10,086 bases of DNA from an uncultured beta proteobacterium (lineage in GTDB: Bacteria; Pseudomonadota; Gammaproteobacteria; Burkholderiales; SG8-39). A program made the translations under genes and the position numbers. The notes beneath the pieces were generated by a model, which was not told the DNA's origin, did no database searches, and saw only the letters and a program-made list of their open reading frames with translations. The stretch is from the NCBI GenBank assembly GCA_902826155.1, contig CADEDU010000133.1, forward strand, positions 1 through 10,086, read 5' to 3'. Of this stretch, positions 1-5,931 are shown piece after piece (the first letter of the stretch is position 1; each line of letters opens with the position of its first letter).

Positions 1-95
1 CCACCGTGGGCATGAACGATTCGCGGATGTGCTTGACCCACAGGAAGATCGGCGGGTGCCCGGTCGCGACCTGGATCTTGATGTTCTCCTGCGCA
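1..95. repeat. Paralogous duplication, copy A (pairs with 1139-1233)
   Basis: Direct comparison shows bases 1-55 identical to 1139-1193. After that there are scattered single-base differences (for example at 56, 59, 64 and 68) up to about 95, where the two genes enter their unrelated signal peptides. Both copies sit in the same reading frame of two tandem TRAP binding-protein genes. This copy is cut by the window edge, so the duplicated tract may extend further left. Confidence 0.9.
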
Positions 96-166
96 AATGC
101 CGGAGCGCCTGCACCGAGCGCAAGCATCGCGGCCACTGCGGCGGTGGAGCCCTTGAGTTTCAGCAT
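1..166 (-). CDS. TRAP transporter substrate-binding protein (DctP type), N-terminal fragment
   Basis: This is the first 55 codons of a periplasmic solute-binding protein of a tripartite ATP-independent periplasmic (TRAP) transporter; the rest lies beyond the left edge. The ATG at 164-166 has a strong Shine-Dalgarno sequence, AAGGAGG, 5 bases upstream. Residues 1-25 form a Sec signal peptide: a lysine-containing start, an Ala/Leu-rich core and an AFA cleavage site before QEN. From that Gln onward, 28 of 30 residues match the neighbouring binding protein (positions 246-1322), including the whole stretch GHPPIFLWVKHIRESFMPTV, so the two are close paralogues. It lies 79 bp downstream of that gene on the same strand, so they are probably co-transcribed. 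The membrane subunits (DctQ and DctM type) are not in the window and could lie further left. The ligand is unknown. The family call rests mostly on the complete paralogue. Confidence 0.85.
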   Translation of the reverse strand, partial: MLKLKGSTAAVAAMLALGAGAPAFAQENIKIQVATGHPPIFLWVKHIRESFMPTV

Positions 167-170
167 ATCT

Positions 171-178
171 TCCTCCTT
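171..178 (-). promoter_or_regulatory. Strong ribosome binding site of the truncated TRAP gene
   Basis: On the minus strand this reads AAGGAGGA, nearly the full anti-Shine-Dalgarno complement, just before the ATG at 164-166. It fixes the start of the partial binding-protein gene and suggests high translation, as usual for periplasmic binding proteins. Confidence 0.8.
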
Positions 179-190
179 CAGGGTGTCGTG

Positions 191-239
191 CTCGCGCAAT
201 GCGAGTGCGTTGATGGCGTCGTCGCGGCCGGGTACGGCC
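191..239 (-). other. Two small GC hairpins between the tandem TRAP genes
   Basis: The 79-bp gap between the two binding-protein genes holds two short inverted repeats. One is CTCGC (191-195) with GCGAG (201-205), a 5-bp stem with a 5-base loop. The other is GGCCG (226-230) with CGGCC (235-239), a 5-bp stem with a 4-base loop, beginning 6 bases downstream of the stop of the full-length gene. Neither is followed by a T-run on the minus strand, so an intrinsic terminator is unlikely. They could stabilise the upstream message or partly attenuate read-through. Short stems like these also arise by chance in GC-rich DNA. Confidence 0.3.
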
Positions 240-245
240 CAGCGA

Positions 246-1322
246 TTACTCTTTGTCGAAGTCGCGCGGGAAAGTGAACCCGGTGGCGCGAACGGCGTCC
301 ATGTAAGCGGTCAGCACCTTCCTGCCATTGGGGCCGACCTGCTTGATCCAATCCTTGGTCGGATTGGGAATCATCTTGATGAGCTTGGTGCGCTCGGCTG
401 CCGGCAGTTCGACGACTTTGCCGCCCGCCTTCCTCCACGCATCGTACGAGCTCGCGATGCGCCCGGTCTGCTCGAGAATGTAGTTGGCCTTGTACGCGTT
501 GGCGCCCTTGCGCCAGGCGGCCTTCACTTCGTCAGGGAATTTGTCCCAGCGTGCCTTGTTGACCGCCAGACCACCCGGATACATCGCCCCCAGATTCATC
601 ATATGGAAATTGGGAGCGACCTCGAACAGCTTGGCGGGAACGGCTGCTGTAATGAACACGATCGCGCCGTCGAATACGCCGGTCTTGATGTCGTTGTACC
701 AGGTGTTGAGACTGCCCTGCACGCCGACTGCGCCGGTGCCCTTGAACCAGGCGAGATTCGGTCCGGCGCCGCTGACCTTGCGGCCCTTCAGATCCTCGAC
801 CTTGTTGATCGGAAAGTTGGTGGTGAGGTGGTAGCTGTCGATGACGAAGCCCGCCAGGAACACCAGGCCGTTCCTGGTCCATTCACCGGTCAGCTCGGGC
901 AGCGTCTGTACGTAGTCCGCAGCCTTCAGTACGACGCTCGCGTCGGTCGGGCCGAACGGAACGAAATACGTGACGTTGTTGAGCGGCAGCTTCGCGCTCT
1001 GGAACACCGAGGAGGCGGTGCCGAAATCGGAGATGCCCTGCTGCATCGTCTCGACTTCGCTGCCGATCTTGGCCAGCGCCCCGCCGTAGGCCTCGTTCCA
1101 CTGCATCTTGTACTTGCCGGTCTTGGCCAGCTCCGCATCCACCGTGGGCATGAACGATTCGCGGATGTGCTTGACCCACAGGAAGATCGGCGGATGGCCG
1201 GCCGCCACCTGGATCTTGATGCTCTCCTGGGCGTGTGCGCTGGCGGCTGGGAAGAGCGACGCCGCGGCAAACGATGCGGCAGCAAGCGCACGCGAAGCAA
1301 CCGCGAGAGATCGGGCTGGCAC
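246..1322 (-). CDS. TRAP transporter substrate-binding protein (DctP type)
   Basis: Complete 358-residue periplasmic solute receptor for a TRAP transporter, which normally hands carboxylates to a DctQM-type membrane pair. I chose the GTG at 1322 because AAGGAGG lies 8 bases upstream and it gives a proper signal peptide (residues 1-31, cleavage after AHA before QES). The frame stays open to 1592, but that extension has no signal-like start. Family features are the IKIQVAAGH first strand (about 35-43), VETMQQGISDFGTAS (90-104), the hinge segment EDLKGRKVSGAGPNLAWFKG (176-195), TWYNDIKTGVFDGA (207-220) and a Lys/Arg-rich C-terminal helical region. Known DctP proteins usually have an Arg in the motif after the GxKI strand that clamps the ligand carboxylate; here the matching residue appears to be Ser184. 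The ligand may therefore be unusual. It is followed by a paralogue on the same strand. No TRAP membrane subunit is visible. Confidence 0.9.
   Translation of the reverse strand: MPARSLAVASRALAAASFAAASLFPAASAHAQESIKIQVAAGHPPIFLWVKHIRESFMPTVDAELAKTGKYKMQWNEAYGGALAKIGSEVETMQQGISDFGTASSVFQSAKLPLNNVTYFVPFGPTDASVVLKAADYVQTLPELTGEWTRNGLVFLAGFVIDSYHLTTNFPINKVEDLKGRKVSGAGPNLAWFKGTGAVGVQGSLNTWYNDIKTGVFDGAIVFITAAVPAKLFEVAPNFHMMNLGAMYPGGLAVNKARWDKFPDEVKAAWRKGANAYKANYILEQTGRIASSYDAWRKAGGKVVELPAAERTKLIKMIPNPTKDWIKQVGPNGRKVLTAYMDAVRATGFTFPRDFDKE
1139..1233. repeat. Paralogous duplication, copy B (pairs with 1-95)
   Basis: Bases 1139-1193 are identical to 1-55. The similarity then breaks down gradually toward the signal-peptide coding region. 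In this gene the tract encodes the mature N-terminus (about residues 31-61). The identity includes synonymous positions, so the duplication is recent, or the tract has been homogenised by gene conversion. Confidence 0.9.
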
Positions 1323-1612
1323 GGTGGACTCCTCCTTGATGCTCGCTCGGTGTTCGCTTGATCCGCGCTTCGTCGAGCGCGCGATGGCGACGAGCAAGGC
1401 TGCGGCGAGCTTACCGCAATACGGCAGAATAGGAACCGCTCGCGCGCATGGGTCGAGCGCGCCAACGCAGCGAAGACTGATCGCTGTTGTCGCATATCGT
1501 TGTCGTCGAATGCATTGCGCTCGCTGCACCCCCAATCCGGTTTCGTCTCCGCCTCTCCGCCCGCGTCTGCCACTGCTTTCACCGCCACCCATCTCTCGCC
1601 GCCATCGCCGCC
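1323..1612. promoter_or_regulatory. Divergent intergenic region between the TRAP gene and the deacetylase-like gene
   Basis: These 290 bp separate two divergently transcribed genes and must hold both promoters. The minus-strand Shine-Dalgarno lies at 1331-1337. On the minus strand a TATTCT hexamer (about 1425-1430) resembles a -10 box, but the nearest -35-like hexamer is poor and spaced at about 19 bases. On the plus strand I see no convincing sigma-70 promoter and no Shine-Dalgarno before 1613. I see no extended inverted repeat that stands out as an operator, no RNA gene and no credible small gene; the open frames that cross the region have no start signals. Confidence 0.45.
1331..1337 (-). 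promoter_or_regulatory. Ribosome binding site that decides a GTG start
   Basis: On the minus strand this reads AAGGAGG, followed by 8 bases and then GTG at 1320-1322. It settles the start of the full-length TRAP binding protein at this GTG rather than at any codon of the long upstream in-frame extension. Confidence 0.85.
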
Positions 1613-2557
1613 ATGACTACTCGAAAACGCGCCCCGCTTTCCAGCGCGAAGCGCTCGCCCCTGCCTAGTGAACGCCTTCCCTATTCGGCGATCGTCGATC
1701 GTCCCCCGCTCGTGTTACCCGGCGATGCGCGTGTCGCGGTGTGGACCATCGTCAACGTGGAGAACTGGTCGATCGAACGGCCGATGCCGCGCACCGTGCT
1801 GCCGCCGCCGATGGGTCAGCCGTTGCAGCCCGACCTGCCCAACTGGGCGTGGCACGAGTACGGCATGCGCGTGGGCTTTTGGCGCTTGCACGAATGCATG
1901 GAGAAGTTCGGCATCACGCCGACGTTTGCCGTCAACGGTTCGGTGATCGACAAGTACCCGCGCATCGCGCGCGCCGCCAAGGACGGCGGCTGGGAATTCA
2001 TGGGCCACGGCTGGGTGCAACGGCCGATGCACCACGTCGAAGACCAGCGTATGGCGATCCGCGATACGGTGCGAGCCATCAAGCGCTTCACCGGAAAGGC
2101 GCCGCTCGGCTGGGAGAGCCCCGGCCTCACCGAGACCAACGAGACCATCGATCTGCTCGCCGAGGAAGGCATCAAGTACGTTGCCGACTGGGTGCTCGAC
2201 GATCAACCTACGCGCATCAAGACCACCACCGGGTCAGTCGTGTCGGTGCCCTATACGGTGGAGACCAACGACATCTGCATCTTCGCTCTGCAACATCACT
2301 CCTCCGAGGAATGGCTCAAGCGCGGCATGGCGCACTTCGACCGGCTCTACGACGAGGGCGCGAAGATCCGGCGCGTGATGGCGATCTCCACCCATCCGTA
2401 TCTGTCGGGCGCGCCGCATCGCATCGGTTATCTCGAGCGCCTCTATCAACACATCCTCGCCAAGCCCGGCGTGTGCATGTGGACCGGCGCGCAGATCTAC
2501 GACTGGTACGTGAAGCAGACCGCCGCCGGCAGCAGCAAGCGTCGCGGCAAGCGATGA
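1613..2557 (+). CDS. Polysaccharide deacetylase-fold protein, PuuE-like
   Basis: A 314-residue soluble protein of the NodB/CE4 deacetylase fold, closest in pattern to the PuuE-like branch (allantoinase analogues and related amidohydrolases). No signal peptide is visible, so it is probably cytoplasmic. Features: VAVWTIVNVENW (41-52) at the place of the usual TFDD motif; a FGITPTFAVNG strand (99-109); EFMGHGWVQRPMHH (128-141) at motif 2, with His132 but Gln136 instead of the second metal His; GWESPGLT (166-173); YVADWVLDDQP (189-199); and ISTHPYLSG (258-266) with His261. The canonical metal triad is thus incomplete, as in PuuE-type enzymes. It more likely hydrolyses a small cyclic amide or ureide than a polysaccharide. 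ATG 1613 has no Shine-Dalgarno; the in-frame ATG at 1487 adds an unlikely Cys/Arg-rich extension. The Lys/Arg-rich residues 1-20 also leave a later start possible. The TehA-type transporter gene follows after 16 bp. Confidence 0.8.
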   Translation: MTTRKRAPLSSAKRSPLPSERLPYSAIVDRPPLVLPGDARVAVWTIVNVENWSIERPMPRTVLPPPMGQPLQPDLPNWAWHEYGMRVGFWRLHECMEKFGITPTFAVNGSVIDKYPRIARAAKDGGWEFMGHGWVQRPMHHVEDQRMAIRDTVRAIKRFTGKAPLGWESPGLTETNETIDLLAEEGIKYVADWVLDDQPTRIKTTTGSVVSVPYTVETNDICIFALQHHSSEEWLKRGMAHFDRLYDEGAKIRRVMAISTHPYLSGAPHRIGYLERLYQHILAKPGVCMWTGAQIYDWYVKQTAAGSSKRRGKR

Positions 2558-2577
2558 ACGCATCCTCGCGATCATGA
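2554..2577 (+). other. Seven-codon mini-ORF joining two genes through ATGA overlaps
   Basis: ATG 2554-2556 overlaps the deacetylase-like gene's stop TGA (2555-2557). The mini-frame reads MNASSRS and stops at TGA 2575-2577, which itself overlaps the transporter's ATG (2574-2576). A terminating ribosome could in principle re-initiate twice and so couple translation of the two genes, neither of which has a clear Shine-Dalgarno here. Whether it is translated is unknown; the arrangement could be chance. Confidence 0.3.
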
Positions 2578-3533
2578 GCCAGTCGGTGCGTTTCATGCCG
2601 GTGAGTACGTTCGGCGCGGTGATGGGCGTGGCGGGGCTTGCGCTGTGCACGCGCAGCGCGGCCGGCGTGCTTGATGTGCCCGGCTGGATCGCCGAGGCCT
2701 TCGCGTTGCTAGCGGTCGCGATGCTCGTCGCGCTGTTGATCGCGTACGGCTACAAATGCCTGTGCTACCGCACTGATGTGGCCGGCGAGTGGCAGCACGC
2801 CGGTTTGCTCGCGTTCTTCGGCACGGTGCCGATCGCACTGGCGCTCGCCGGGGGCTGCATCCATCCCTACGCGCCATCCCTGGCTGCGGCGATGTGGATG
2901 GTCTCGTGTGTGCTGTGGGCACTCATCGCCATCCCGGCGCTCGGCCGCTGGTTGCGTGGCGGTGTCGATCTGGTGCAGGTCAACACCGGCTGGATGATCA
3001 TGCTGATCGGCCCGGTGCCGATGGCGGTCGGCGGTCTGGCGGTCGGCGCGCCGGACTCCGCGCGCGTGATGCTGAGCATCGGCCTGGCGTTCACGCCGCT
3101 CGTGATGGTGCTCGCATTCGTGCGCACCATCATCGGCCCGGCGCTGCAACCGGGCGTGCGCGCGTTGTCGTTCATCCTGCTGGTGCCGCCGGGGCTGGCC
3201 TACGTGCTGATCCCGCCGCTATGGAATATCCCGAATAACTACGCGCTGGAATCACTCTTCTATCTGGATGTGGTGCTGGCGGCCGGACTGTTCGTCGCAT
3301 CGCGTGATGCGGCGCGCTGGCCGTTCACACCGGCGTGGTGGGCGATGACGTTCCCGCTCGATGCACTCGCCGCCGCTGCGGTCACGTACGCGAAGGTGAA
3401 TGCAGGGCAAGTCCCGCTTGCGCTGGCGTGGGTCACCTGGCTGATCGCGCTGGCAGTCGTGCTGCTGGTGCTGCTGCGTTCATGCGTGGCGCTGTTGCGC
3501 GGATCGTTCTTCGTCGCGCCCAAGCCCGCCTGA
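2574..3533 (+). CDS. TehA/SLAC1-type membrane transporter (tellurite-resistance/dicarboxylate transporter family)
   Basis: A 319-residue inner-membrane protein with about ten hydrophobic segments (roughly residues 10-25, 40-60, 77-95, 102-122, 138-157, 164-186, 196-213, 228-243, 253-273 and 282-304), matching the TDT family of TehA, Mae1, Ssu1 and SLAC1. Typical features are the opening FMPVSTFGAVMGVAGLAL (7-24), the conserved pattern near the first helix, and WWAMTFPLDALAAA (255-268) in a late helix. Known members move anions such as malate, sulfite, chloride or nitrate down a gradient, often as channels. The start ATG overlaps the stop of a seven-codon mini-ORF and has no strong Shine-Dalgarno, so translation may be coupled to the upstream gene. 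The TetR gene begins 18 bp downstream. The substrate is unknown; an organic anion linked to the adjacent CoA-transferase-like genes is a plausible guess. Confidence 0.85.
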   Translation: MSQSVRFMPVSTFGAVMGVAGLALCTRSAAGVLDVPGWIAEAFALLAVAMLVALLIAYGYKCLCYRTDVAGEWQHAGLLAFFGTVPIALALAGGCIHPYAPSLAAAMWMVSCVLWALIAIPALGRWLRGGVDLVQVNTGWMIMLIGPVPMAVGGLAVGAPDSARVMLSIGLAFTPLVMVLAFVRTIIGPALQPGVRALSFILLVPPGLAYVLIPPLWNIPNNYALESLFYLDVVLAAGLFVASRDAARWPFTPAWWAMTFPLDALAAAAVTYAKVNAGQVPLALAWVTWLIALAVVLLVLLRSCVALLRGSFFVAPKPA

Positions 3534-3551
3534 GCACCGGATTGCGATCCG

Positions 3552-4283
3552 ATGGCTGCTCGTAGTCGCGCGAAATCGATCCGTGCCAGCAGCGCGCGCC
3601 GAACGGCCGCCAAGCCGGCACGTGCGCGCATGACGCCGGAACGCCGCGAGCGGCTGATCGTCGATGAGGCGGTGCGTTACTTCTCCGATGTCGGCTTCGG
3701 CGGGCAGACGCGCGAGCTGTCGCGCCGGCTGGGCATCACGCAGCCACTGCTCTATCGCTACTTTCCCTCCAAGCAGGCGTTGCTCGAGCGCGTGTACGAA
3801 GAGGTGTTCCTCGGTCGCTGGGACCCGGAATGGGAGGTGCTGATCGATGACCGCGCCAAGCCGCTGCGCGACCGGCTGATCGAGTTCTATCGGCGCTACA
3901 CCCGCGTGGTGTTCCGTCCGGAGTGGATCCGGCTGTACATGTACTCCGGCTTGTCGGGCGCCGATTTCAACAAGCGCTACATCGCACGCATCGAAAAGCT
4001 GCTGCTGCGGCGGATCTGCGTCGAGTTGCGTCATTCGTCGGGCCTGCCCAGCCCCGAGCGTCTGCCGATCACACCGGAGGAGATGGAGCTGATCTGGTCG
4101 ATGCACGCGGGCATCTTCTATTACGGCATCCGCAAGTTCATCTATCGCATCAAAGTGCATCAGGACCCGGCGCACGTGCTCGCGCTGGCGGTGGACGAAA
4201 CGCTGGCAGCCGCGCCGGAGCTGTTGCGGCGAGTCCTGGGGCAGACGATGGCCGGGCGTGCCGCCGATCGCGAGCGGCCTTGA
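3552..4283 (+). CDS. TetR family transcriptional regulator
   Basis: A 243-residue cytoplasmic DNA-binding protein. The TetR N-terminal helix-turn-helix covers about residues 31-78: RRERLIVDEAVRYFSDVGFG, then TRELSRRLGITQPLLYRYF and the standard PSKQALLERVYE. The C-terminal helical ligand-binding and dimer domain (about 90-230) is rich in aromatic residues (WIRLYMYSG, GIFYYGIRKFIY), consistent with a hydrophobic or aromatic effector pocket. Residues 1-27 are an Arg/Lys/Ala/Ser-rich tail. The in-frame ATG at 3630 (Met27, followed by TPERRERL) would remove it, and neither start has a good Shine-Dalgarno, so the true start is open. The gene sits in a same-strand run between the TehA-type transporter and the CoA-transferase-like pair and probably regulates part of this cluster. 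The effector might be a substrate or a CoA thioester, but nothing in the sequence shows this. Confidence 0.9.
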   Translation: MAARSRAKSIRASSARRTAAKPARARMTPERRERLIVDEAVRYFSDVGFGGQTRELSRRLGITQPLLYRYFPSKQALLERVYEEVFLGRWDPEWEVLIDDRAKPLRDRLIEFYRRYTRVVFRPEWIRLYMYSGLSGADFNKRYIARIEKLLLRRICVELRHSSGLPSPERLPITPEEMELIWSMHAGIFYYGIRKFIYRIKVHQDPAHVLALAVDETLAAAPELLRRVLGQTMAGRAADRERP

Positions 4284-4368
4284 AGCACGCGCCGCTGCGC
4301 AGCGCCACCTTGCTGGTGTCGCACACATCGCATAGGCTGGCGTTCCCGCATCGATCGCCGCTACGCCG
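4284..4368 (+). promoter_or_regulatory. Intergenic region with a palindrome before the CoA-transferase-like genes
   Basis: These 85 bp separate the TetR gene from the CoA-transferase-like A gene. They contain a perfect 12-bp palindrome CGCTGCGCAGCG (4293-4304) and a smaller inverted repeat GTGT-CGC-ACAC (4316-4326). Palindromes in this position are candidate TetR operators, but this is inference. A weak promoter-like pair, TTGCTG and TAGGCT with a 17-base spacer (about 4310-4338), matches consensus poorly. No Shine-Dalgarno is seen before the ATG at 4369. Confidence 0.3.
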
Positions 4369-5190
4369 ATGAGCAATCTGATCGTCTCCTGCGCTGAACT
4401 CGCCGCGGCCATTCCCGACGGCGCCAAGCTCGCCATCCCCGGCGACGATCGCGGCGTGTCGATGGTGGTCACGCGCGAACTGGTGCGACGTCAGGTCAAG
4501 GATCTGCACCTCGTGTGCGTGCCGGTCTCGGGCATTCAGGCCGACATCCTGATCGGTGCCGGCTGCGTGCGCATGATCGAAACCTCCGCGGTCACGCTCG
4601 GCGAGTACGGCGGCGCGCCGCGCTTTGCCGCTGCGCTGAAGTCCGGCGCGATCCAGATCCGCGATGCGACCTGTCCGGCGATTCACGCGGCATTGCAAGC
4701 CTCGCAGAAGGGCCAGCCGTTCGTGCCGATCCGGGGCGTGTTGGAAACCGACGTGTTGCGCCAGCGTAGCGATTGGAAGGTGATCGACAACCCGTTTGCG
4801 CCGGGCGATCGCGTGGTCGTGGTGCCGGCGATCCAGCCCGACATCGCGCTGTTTCACGCGCCGCTCGCCGACCGCGCCGGCAACGTGTTCATCGGCCGCA
4901 AGCGCGAGCTGCTCAACGTGGCGCACGCCTCGAAACAAACGTTCGTCACGGTCGAGCGCATTACGGACGAAAACCTGCTGGCCGACGAGGCGCGATCGGC
5001 TGGTGTGATTCCCGCGATCTACATCTCACACATCGCCCAGGCCGACCGTGGCGCCCAGCCGCTGCGCTTCTGGGATCTGTACGGCGAAGACGAAGCCTTG
5101 CTCTCGCGTTATGCGTCGATGGCCAAGACCGAGCGCGGCTTCAACGACTGGCTCGATGCATGGTTGCAGCGCGTGCCGGCGGCGGCGTGA
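4369..5190 (+). CDS. CoA-transferase-like subunit A (GctA/IpdA type)
   Basis: A 273-residue alpha subunit of a family I CoA-transferase-like heteromer, resembling glutaconate CoA-transferase A and the actinobacterial ring-cleaving hydrolase subunit IpdA. Features: GAKLAIPGDDRGVSMVVTREL (18-38) near the N-terminus; DLHLVCVPVSGIQADILIGAG (45-65); SGAIQIRDATCPAIHAALQA (92-111); PFVPIRGVLETDVL (117-130); the DIALFHAPLADRAGNVFIG segment (158-176), the family's 'D-GN' signature; and VTVERITDENLL (193-204). In IpdA a glutamate in the segment matching 97-110 is catalytic; here that place reads RDATCPAIH, with no Glu. The protein is shorter than GctA of Acidaminococcus (about 320 residues). It most likely works with the next gene, whose possible GTG start overlaps this stop as GTGA, to transfer or hydrolyse an acyl-CoA. 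Confidence 0.88.
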   Translation: MSNLIVSCAELAAAIPDGAKLAIPGDDRGVSMVVTRELVRRQVKDLHLVCVPVSGIQADILIGAGCVRMIETSAVTLGEYGGAPRFAAALKSGAIQIRDATCPAIHAALQASQKGQPFVPIRGVLETDVLRQRSDWKVIDNPFAPGDRVVVVPAIQPDIALFHAPLADRAGNVFIGRKRELLNVAHASKQTFVTVERITDENLLADEARSAGVIPAIYISHIAQADRGAQPLRFWDLYGEDEALLSRYASMAKTERGFNDWLDAWLQRVPAAA

Positions 5191-5200
5191 TCGATCGTGT

Positions 5201-5205
5201 GAAGG
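5201..5205 (+). promoter_or_regulatory. Ribosome binding site favouring ATG 5214 for subunit B
   Basis: GAAGG lies 8 bases before ATG 5214-5216. It supports that start over two in-frame GTG codons at 5187 and 5199. GTG 5187 overlaps subunit A's stop as GTGA, so a coupled start there remains possible and would add nine residues. Confidence 0.55.
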
Positions 5206-5213
5206 TTTCATCG

Positions 5214-5930
5214 ATGACTGTTTCACCGACCGAATTGCTGATCACCGTGATCGCGCGGCTGCTGCACGGCTGTCGTCACGTCGCGGTCGGTGCGTCTTCA
5301 CCCATTCCCGGTTCGGCGGCGTTGCTCACCCGCGCACTTTCCGGCGGCGCCACCCGCGTCACCGTACTCGGGTCGATGAAGTATTCGGCGTTCACCAACG
5401 GCGGGGTCGAGCTGTTCGATTTGGCCGCGCAGGGACGTATCGACGCGTTCTTTCTCGGCGGCGGACAGATCGACGGGCAGGCCAACATCAACCTCGTGGG
5501 CACCGGCAGCTATCCGCAGCTCGACGTGCGCTGGCCCGGTTCGTTCGGATCGGCGTACTTGTATTTCCTGGTGCCGCGCGTGATCTTGTTTCGCGAGGAA
5601 CACACCCGTCGCGTCATGGTGCCGAAAGTGGATTTCGTGAGCGCGCCTGGGGTGACCGATCCGCAGGCCTATCGCACCGGCGGCCCGCACGCCATGGTCA
5701 CGAGCCTTGCGCTGTTCTCGTTCGACAAAGGCAGGCGGCGCTTTCGCCTCGAGAGTGTGCACCCTGGACACAGTGTCGAGGAGGTGCTCGACAACACCGG
5801 CTTCGAGTTCGATCGGCCCGAACACGTGCCGCAGACGCCGGCGCCCGATCCGGCGTGGCTCGCGCTGATTCGCGACAAGATCCGCAGCGAGATCGCCGAG
5901 ACCTATCCGCGCTTTGCTGCGAAGCTGTAG
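5214..5930 (+). CDS. CoA-transferase-like subunit B (GctB/IpdB type)
   Basis: A 238-residue beta subunit partner of the preceding gene. It aligns by eye with GctB along its length: HVAVGASSPIPGSAALLT (22-39), VTVLGSMKYSAF (49-60), FFLGGGQIDGQANINL (79-94, the family 'GGxQID..GN.N' motif), the glycine loop WPGSFGSA (107-114), KVDFVSAPGV (138-147), LESVHPGHSVEEVLDNTGFEF (179-199) and a terminal PDPAWLALIRDKIR helix (211-224). Glutaconate CoA-transferase forms its covalent CoA intermediate on a Glu in the segment matching 49-56; here that position appears to be Leu52, and no nearby Glu replaces it. So it may not be a classical transferase; an IpdAB-like hydrolase of a cyclic acyl-CoA is one alternative. 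The start is uncertain (ATG 5214, GTG 5199 or GTG 5187). Translation is probably coupled to subunit A. Confidence 0.88.
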   Translation: MTVSPTELLITVIARLLHGCRHVAVGASSPIPGSAALLTRALSGGATRVTVLGSMKYSAFTNGGVELFDLAAQGRIDAFFLGGGQIDGQANINLVGTGSYPQLDVRWPGSFGSAYLYFLVPRVILFREEHTRRVMVPKVDFVSAPGVTDPQAYRTGGPHAMVTSLALFSFDKGRRRFRLESVHPGHSVEEVLDNTGFEFDRPEHVPQTPAPDPAWLALIRDKIRSEIAETYPRFAAKL

Positions 5931-5931
5931 C

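Noticed and set aside
1..1233. The 55-base identical tract as an insertion-sequence end or attachment site
   Set aside because: It lies inside two paralogous coding regions in the same frame, and there is no transposase, integrase or tRNA gene nearby. Gene duplication explains it.
6..1361. Plus-strand frame of 451 codons across the TRAP genes
   Set aside because: The minus-strand frames give two signal peptides, strong Shine-Dalgarno sites and clear DctP homology. The plus-strand product has no coherent features.
1323..1592. In-frame N-terminal extension of the full-length TRAP protein (90 codons)
   Set aside because: It would put a non-hydrophobic, Arg/Gly-rich stretch in front of the signal peptide. 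The GTG at 1322 has an excellent Shine-Dalgarno site.
2574..3533. Naming the TDT-family protein a tellurite-resistance gene
   Set aside because: The family name is historical, no TehB partner gene was recognised next to it, and known members carry various anions. Nothing here points to tellurite.
3480..4472. Minus-strand open frame of 330 codons across the TetR gene
   Set aside because: It mirrors the TetR coding sequence, spans the ends of two neighbouring genes and shows no family motifs. The TetR helix-turn-helix on the plus strand is unmistakable.
4773..5213. Fusion of CoA-transferase-like B with a long upstream in-frame extension
   Set aside because: The open frame upstream of 5187 overlaps subunit A in another frame and has no family similarity. 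Homology to GctB starts near ATG 5214.
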